DNA of 64,000 nucleotides, from the IMG/VR virus record IMGVR_UViG_3300020442_002364, positions 19,428-83,427 of that record, one strand, 5' to 3'. The position numbers and the translations under genes are program-made. Positions 20,693 through 29,700 of this stretch are shown here, in pieces. Each line of letters opens with the position of its first letter. The stretch's first letter is position 1. The notes beneath the pieces are model-generated. The model made no database searches. It saw only the letters and a list, made by a program, of their open reading frames with translations, and was not told the DNA's origin. The DNA is from a virus.

Positions 20693-20711
20693 GCCAATTG
20701 AGCTTTCTAGT

Positions 20712-20719
20712 TATTTATA
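20712..20719 (-). promoter_or_regulatory. T4-type late promoter TATAAATA (gp8)
   Basis: Minus-strand TTATAAATAACT is an exact late octamer, 19 nt upstream of the gp8 ATG at 20692. The TAA stop codon of the gp7 homologue (20715-20717) lies within it. Confidence 0.78.
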
Positions 20720-23700
20720 ATGATCTCAGACGGATCTCTGGGAGAAGTGAGATGTTTCCACTTGTAGTTCTAGCAAATGGATATTCTACGGAGAATTCTG
20801 TAGAACTAATGAACGTTACTTTATAACTTCCATCAAATCCAGTTCCACTTGTATGCTTGAGATAAATCTCCATTCCAGTGCTGAGGTTGTGAGCACCTGA
20901 GGTGGTAACTGTACATGCTGTACCAGAAGAACTGTAAGTTCCTGTAACAATAGTGTTAGCAAGACCAACTCCAGTAGAAGGACCAGTTCCATTGAAACCT
21001 CTACCGTTAGTTGCAACGGTAAATGTATTTGCAGATACATCTCTAGATCCGTAGAGAATTCTTTCTACAACCCAAGCAGAACCATTCCAGACTTTTATCA
21101 AAATTTCACCCTCGTCTGGGAATCCAATAGATTGAGAACTATTCCAATAAACGTTTTCTGCAGTAATAGTTGTTGCAGTAGCGTTTATTGATGCAGAAAG
21201 ATATGTATTTGCTAATGGAGTTGCATTAGAAATAATTCTATCTCTCTGAGCTCTTTCAATAGAAACTGGGTGACATGGAATTACGTTTGGTGTGGTTACG
21301 TAACCAGATCCAGAACGTAAGTTAATTACACCTGTTACCTCACCAGTGTTCGGAGAAATAGTAGTTTCTGCAAATGCACCTTGACCACCACCACCAGTAA
21401 ATACCAAGATTGGTGCTACCTCAAAGTTTCTTCCTGGATTGATAATGCTGATAGAAACAACTCTACCATTTGATACAAATGCACTAAACTCTGCTTCAGT
21501 TGGGCGCAGTCCAGTATATTCATATGTATCAATTGTAGTAGAACTACTAACCGATGCCAAAATACGATCTGATCCTTCACTTGCAATTTGAACAATATCG
21601 TCGGGATCTAAAGAGTTGTATGTATCTTCAATCAAGACATCATCAGAGGATCCCAAATATGCGTACATAACAATGTTAGAACCAGATCTAGGTGCCTCAG
21701 TAAACTCAAGTTGAGACCCATTGAGATTGTATGCGACTCCTGGTTCCTGATAAACTCCATTGATAAAGATCAACAGGTTACCAGAAGGATCGGTATTTGG
21801 ATCATCAGACTCAATAGAGAACGGACTTGTATTTTCTGTGATGATGAAAATAGTAGAAGAACTATCCGCAAAAGGAGAGATGTCATCTAAAAGATTCAAC
21901 TGTCCAAAGTAGAAGCAATAGAAGTCCATGTTGCCCAGTGGAGCTTCATTAAAGGTAATATTACTTCCAGTGTAAGTATAGGACTCATTCGTTCCCTTAA
22001 TTTGCAGAGTGCTATTCAAGAATAACAAGAAGTTGTCGGAAGCTGGTAATGAATAGTTAACTCCACTTACCTGTGCAGTAAACGTTGTATCTACACCGTC
22101 AAATGTGACATCATTAATCTCAACTTGGAATTCCTGAGTTGGAGTTCCTGCTAATGTTGCGGTGACAATACCATCATTACTATATCCAGATCCAGCAGCA
22201 TTGATACTAATAGAGACTACTGATCCACCAACAACAGAAATATTTGCTGTTGCTCCAGATCCAGTACCTCTCTTATTGATTAATGGTTCAGCAGTATAAA
22301 CTCCATCAGTATATCCAGCACCAGCAATCAAACCATCAGTGGTATTAAAGTCTTTGATGCCATCACCAAAAGTATCAAGCGTAAATGCATTGCTGTAACT
22401 TGCTCTATCAAAATACATAATCAAAATATCAGAACCCTCTAGAGGTGCTTCAGCAAAAGTAATTACGTCACCTGTAAAACTATATCCTGCAGGGTTTTGA
22501 ACAATGCCGTTGATCATCACCATCAACTGACTCTTAGCAGCAGTTTTATTTAAAAATGTGCTGATATCTGAGTTATCAACTCTGAGTTTAAATTTATTGT
22601 TAATACCATCAACAGTCAGTTGGAGTTGATGAGAAGAACCAGTTCCCAATGCAGTCAATCCAACAATAGATCCGCTTGGTGCGTCTAGAAGACGAATTGT
22701 ATTGGCATCAACAACATCTACGTAATATGCAGAGTCCGCAGAAAGTCCACCAATAGGAGTTCCAGTTCTGAGATTTGGATAATTACCTTGATCTACATTT
22801 GGAATTGTTGCTGGATTGTCAATCGCTTGAGTTAGGATTTGAGCTAAAGTAGTGATTGTGCTCTGTACATTTGCACAAGCATTAGGATCAACTGTGACTG
22901 TCAAATCTGTATTTGGTTGAATTGAAGTGTATGTTCCTGTAGGTAAACTATTATTGATTGCAAGTAAGGCAAGATCCCTTGCGTAATTATATGCAGCAAT
23001 AGTCTCTGCTTCCTCTCCACCGATATGAAGAATAGAATTTGTAGGAGTAGTTCTAGTAACACCAGTCAAATTGCCAGGACTACCAGTTGTTCCAACTGCT
23101 TGAGTGAGAATACCAAACAGAGTTGTCATTGCGGAGACAACATTCTGACAAGAGTTTATATATCCACCACCAGTAGTTCTAGTAGCGTGTGACATGCTAT
23201 CTGTAGTTACCGCAGTAGTTACGATTGCAAACAGAGTATCAATAGTAGACTTAATAGCAGCACAACCACCTGGATCTACAGTAATCGTATTGTCAATTGT
23301 TTGAGTTAGTCCATGAGAACCTTGAATAGTAATGGTCTCATTATTGATAGCTTGTCTACACATATCTCTTGCGAGATTCATGATTGCTACTGTCTCTGTT
23401 TCTTCTCCATCAACATGAGAGGTTCCAACATAGTAATTTGCAGCATCGTAGGTATAGTTGTTACCACCACTAGCAACATTCTTGGAAACTTCGTTGATAA
23501 CATCAATAACATCATCAACACAGTTCTGAGATCCTGTTGGTACAGTGAAAGATGGATTTGCAATTAAATATTGCTCAACTGCTTCATTAGCGATAAAAGT
23601 CTTATTGGATTGAAGTAAGTTGTAAGCATCACCATTTCTATCAGCAACATATCCAAGTGGATCGATTGAAATACTAGGATCAGTGTATTGAGTTCTAGAG

Positions 23701-26700
23701 GTGTGTGCTGCTGTAATTGGATAGTTTTGAATTACATCCTCACAGAGTTCCAACGCAATGTTGAATACCTGAACGGTTTGATTTTCTTCTCCAGCAACAT
23801 GAGCACCACTTACATAGAGATTAGCAGCGTCGTAGACCTCGCTATTGCCACCATAAGCAGTGTTATATGCAATAACCTCAACAATATCAATAACGTCGTC
23901 AATACAATTCTGACTTCCTCCTGGAACAGCAAACGAAGAGTTAGCTGGATCAGCAAGCATTCTTCCAACTGCTTCTTCTGCAATAAACTCTTTATTTGCT
24001 CTTAACAGGTTTCTGGCATCTCCATACCTATCAGCAACTAGTACAGTTGTACCAATGTAAGAGTTAGCAGCAGCAACCGTAAATGCGTTTCCACCGTAAC
24101 GTAAGTCATTTGCCCATGCAGCAATAACTAATCTAGTATCTCTAGCACAGACAGATCTATCGTAATCTGGAAGTTGACCATTAGTGAGAGATGGATAGGT
24201 TGCTTCCAACCAACCAATTGTCTCTTCTACAATGTAATCAATATTGGCAATAATAAGATCTCTAGCATCTAAGAATCTATCACCACCAGCATCATATACA
24301 ACTCTTTGATTTGCAACTAATCCATGATTGGTTAGAGTGATCTGATTAGATGTTGTGTTGACAATACTAGAAGATGTTGGATTAAATGCAACAGATCTTG
24401 AATTGACACTATCAACTTTAGATACTACACAAGTAAGGATTTTTTGGATATCTAAAAGTTGTCTTCCAAACAGAAGAACTTCTGTTGGTACCGCTGCAGT
24501 ATAATCTGGTTTACCAAGTGCAAAATTAGCGATAGTTGAAAGTTTTCCAGTATTTTCTGCAGATGGTTTTGGTGTTACTAATGTAATGCCATTAGTCGTT
24601 CTCAGAGTATTTGGTGGTTGACCAGGAATCCACCAGTTAAAGAGATCAGTGGTCAAATAATCTCTAGTTGGCATTGGTCTGAAGTCTTTAAATACAGACG
24701 TATCAATTAACTGTGAACCAAATACTTTAAATCCAGCTGGGTGTGCAGCAAATTTGACAGGACTCTTCCAGTCTTCGATATTGACAGAAGAAGAGATTTC
24801 ATAAGAAAATTCTTGGAATCTATTACTGTCATATAATCTTTGTTCATTAATATCGAGGAATCCTGTTGTTCTTTCCCACTTGTTTCCAGAGATACTAATA
24901 GGTGAAACCTCAAACGTAGCATCTGCTCTATCAAACGCATGGATTTGACCGAAAGCAGCAGTTTGATCACCAAATACAGGTTCACCTACCTTAAACTCAC
25001 CTTCAAAAATTTCAACACTAACAACTCTTCCTTTTGAGTCCCAATTCTTAACTAAACCTCTAGCAGTAAAGGAACTAGATGATGCACCCTGATAGATAAC
25101 CTCACCAATAGCGAAGTTTGCTGGTTTCATGAATGCCTTGATATTATCTCCAAGATCAGTTGTTTCAAGAACAAAGGTAGCGAGACCATTGTTACCTAAA
25201 ATTGGTTGTGAAGTAAAACTAATCGAAGTTCCAGCGTTAGCATTTGCAAGAGAAGTTGCTAATCTAATCTGATTATTTGCTAAACCATTTGCAATCGTGT
25301 CTTCAATAGCATAGTAAGTTACACCTGTAGCAAGAGGTTGTGGTAAGATACCAAAAACTTCCTTTAAAGTAACCGCAGTTCCAGTAGAAATCTTCGTATC
25401 GTATGGGAAGTTGATAGTGCTATTAGAAGTTAACGCAACAAAGTTATGAGATACTTTTGCTTTCACAACTGGAGCTGATAAGAATCCTCTTCCAGGGTTA
25501 ATAACCTCAACCTCTTGGATAACTTCGTTCTGGATAATTGGATTTAACTGGAAGGCAGAACCACTAGAGTTCTCAAGAACAATTTCAGGTTTAGAAACAA
25601 AAGAAGAACCTCCATTAATTACCTGCAGATAATTAATCTCTTGAGTTCTAATTAATTGTAAATTATATGTTGTGTTCAACTCTGGTTTCAGAGTTCTATC
25701 GTGACTGTAATTGTAAGTGATATTATCACCACCAATTTTAACAATCTCACCAAGATCAGAAGATTTAAGTAGGATAGATGCACCATCCCCAGTTTTCTGA
25801 ACAATATTGATAACTGGAGCAGTCTCAAACTGAGACCCACCATTCTCAATTGAGATATTAGTTACGCCCTGATTAGCAAGTTCGGCGTTAAGTATTACGT
25901 TGATTCCATTACCACCACTAACTTCAACATCAGGAGAAGAAAGATATCCAGATCCACTATTGGTAATAGTTACTGAGTCGATGGATGCATTGATCTTTGT
26001 AATAACTGTTGCTGGATTTGCATGATTGAGACCAGTAACCGTTACAGTAAAGTCATCAGCTCCATCAGCACCACCAGTAATCTGAGCACCCGAAATCGTA
26101 ATTATATCTCCTAGTACATATGTACCACCACCAGCGGTAACTGTAACACTTGATACATCTTGAGTAACAGCATCGATAATAACGGTGAACTCAACATTAG
26201 TTCCTCCAGTTGGGGCAACAGACTTCTGAGTTACTCCTGTATATGTGCCAGCAGTAAAGTTTGCAGATGTATTTTGAGATGTAATAGAAACAGAACTTAC
26301 AGATCCATAATAAGGATCGTCAAGAATGATAGATGGTGGTTGTCTATAATTAGATCCAACCCCAGTAATCGTCAAACTTTCTAAAGATCCCGCATTCGGT
26401 CCTGTAGTAGGAACAACTGAAGCTACTGTTGCTTGAGTTCCACTGATAGCACTAATAGATGCTGAAGATGCAGATGAATATACTTTATTAGTATTTGCAT
26501 TACCAGAGGTGTACATAATGTACCCTTTGTTTGCTGCTCCAGTAACAGTATTCTTAAGTGGTTCTACCCTAAGTGTAGATGTGTCAGGAGTCCAAGATAT
26601 AACTTTACCTCTAGCAGTTTGATTTCCAATTACTTGCTGTGAGGTTACAATTTCTCCAGGGAAGAAGTCGCCAAGTACAGATGTTAAAGTCAGATCAATA

Positions 26701-29700
26701 AAATCTGGCATCGTAACTACTGCTGTAGGTAAAGCGCTGCCATTGTATCCAGATCCTTTATTAGTAATTGATGTAGAAGAAAGTTCACCAGCGATAGTAG
26801 AGATTGCAGTTGCACCAAATCCAGATCTACTACTTCCAGTCAGAGCAGGTAAAGAAGAGTAGTTTCTACCTGGGTCTCCGATTGTAATCGCTCCAATACC
26901 ACCCTTAGCGTAAATCGAGTTAGTAATATAAGATACACCATTTCCAGTTCCAGAGTATCCAACCTCAGGTTCAATATTTACTTCGTATGAAATAGATTGA
27001 TCGGTTACAGCTGTAACAGTATTGGTTCCAATCACTGGGTCATTAATCACATTGAAATATGATCCAGATCCACTCGTAGTGCTATTGATATCAAAGTAGT
27101 AGAAAATACTAGCAAGATCTTTGACCTCAATAGTAATAGATTCTTGCTCTCCAGTAATTACATCATTTTCAACAGCAAAAATATTCTTGTAACTGAATAT
27201 ATCTGTGTTATCACCATCTTTAGTAAATGATAATCTCTTTCCAGTGTGAGACGAATGTGAGACATCAAACTTATATCTGTGACCATTGATAAATTGATAT
27301 TTTGCCTCTTTGACATATGTTAAGGCAGATGTAACATTTGCAGTTGCAACAGTTCCAAAGTTTCTCTTTACAGCAGCTCTTCTATTACTATCAACTCTGA
27401 CAACTGAGTAGTCAACTTTATCATAGGCAGATGGAGTGATTCCAGTAAGTCTGACCGTATCACCAACATTAAGATAATGTGCAGAACTGGAATGTATTAC
27501 TAATTCTTTCTCTACCTCTGTAAGTGTAATGGAAAATCCAGCACCCGCAGAAGGAGTTAGGTTATTACCTAAGTTTAGGTTAAGAGCAGAAATAGTATCA
27601 CCAATCTCATATCCAACTCCAGATTGAGTAATTGTTACTGAAGTAACTGCTCCACCGCTTACAACGATAGTTGCTTTACCATTTACACCATTACCATTAG
27701 TAGTTAACGGTACATCGGTGTAAGTTCCATTCAAATAATTAGATCCGCCAGTAATCGAGGACCATCCACCCTGATACAGATTTCCATCTGTTCTAACTCT
27801 TTGGAATGTCCACTCAACACCACCAACACCATCAATTACAGTTCCAGTAGTGTGAGATGGAATAGTTGCTCCAGAAGTTCCCGCTGCTTTTGCTCGGTAT
27901 ACATTTCTACCGTTAAGAACGAGATCACCTTGTTCATATGCAGTTGCAGTCACCCAAGTAGACATTAACTTGGCGCTTTGTAAATCAAAATACTTGAAGT
28001 AATAATCGTTATTATAAACCTGTACTGTAATGTCTTTTGAGAAAGTATTATCAGTTACGGATGGAGTGACTAGATCTCCCACCTTAACATAATGGTTTTC
28101 AGTGGTGTTGATTGTTACTGTAGATTTGTCGTCATTATCAACAGCAAAGGATAAAGTATTGATCGGAACTCCAGTTACAGAAGAGATAACTGCACTAAGA
28201 CCACTACCACCAGTATTTTCCTCATCAAAAGAAAGTCTATCATTTACCTTATATCCCTGACCAGCACCCTCAATTAAATATTGGTCTACTCCACTAGAGG
28301 AATACTTATTTGTAGAAGATACAAACAGAGAATCTGCTTGAGTTCCCTTTACTAATGGATAGTATGCAAAGTAACCAATACCATCCTCATCATACTGGAA
28401 GAACTCTCCAGTCTCAAGAGTAATAATAGTTGTAGTGTCTTCTAGTGCAAGGAAGAAGAATTCAATATCCTTAAGTTGCTTCCTCTTAACTGTCAGTGCA
28501 TCAACATTGATATATGGTCCTTTATAGCGAATGGCATCTTCAGTAAACGTTTTCTGTAAACCGTTTCCATTCCAGTTAATTTCATTAGCTTGACCATAAA
28601 ACTGTGGTCCAACAAAGTAAGGGAACTTAGGTCTACCAGTTACACCATCAATGCTGCAGAAGTATGCATACACGCCATTTGGATATTCTGGAGTAACGCA
28701 GAATCTACCGTTATATTGATCAAGATCACCAAGACCTTCAACATACTCATAATCTTCAATGTAAGTTCCAAGAGGATCTGTCAGACCTGCTACTAGAGAA
28801 CTTCTAGATGATTTAATTCTGTAACTAGATGAAAGTTGTTTATATTCGTTAAATGGATTTTTATTTTCAGAATCCTTAAAACCGTATGGTCCATAGATTG
28901 GATGTCCATCATACGCCCAACCAAGAATAGGAGAGTGTTTAGTTGGATTTAATTCTGCGTAACTATCACTAATATTGTCTTCAAGAGCAAAGCGAAGCGC
29001 AACAGGGTTGAACATGTGTCCATATTCACCACCATAGATCAGGAAGTTAGTTCCTTCAAAAGATCCTCCGTTTGCATAATCAAGAGTTTTTCTTGGGGTA
29101 TAACTATTTGGATTTACTCCTAATTCAGAGGCACTTGCAGCTTCGTTGTAAGTCAGTTCAGTTAATTTTGTTTGGAACTTTGCACCTTCACCAGGATATA
29201 CAATAAAGACCTCTGTATTACCTGAAGAGTATCCAATACCTTTATTTGTAACTACAATGTTGGTAACAATGTTAGTATTTTGATCTACTTGTGCAAATGC
29301 GGTAGCACCAACTCCATCACCGACAATAATAACGTCAGGTGGACCAAAATATCTCTCACCACCAAAAGTTACAATAATACTTTCAATTTTACCATTCAGA
29401 ATTGATGGATATGCAACAGCACCGTTACCAGACACCAATGAAACGTTAGGTGGATCAATATAAGCGGTTCCTGGATTTGTAAGTGAGATTGCACTAATAG
29501 GTCCTCTAACAACTGCCTCTCCAGTCGCTCCAGAACCGCCTCCACCAGTGATATTGATCGTTGGGATCGAAGTATACCCAGAACCAGAATTAGTGACGTT
29601 AATGGACGTTACAGCGCCGTTTGTGATGTTACATGTAGCGGATGCAGCATCAGTAGCAGATGTACCACCACCAATAATAGAAATAATTGGTTCAGTAGTA

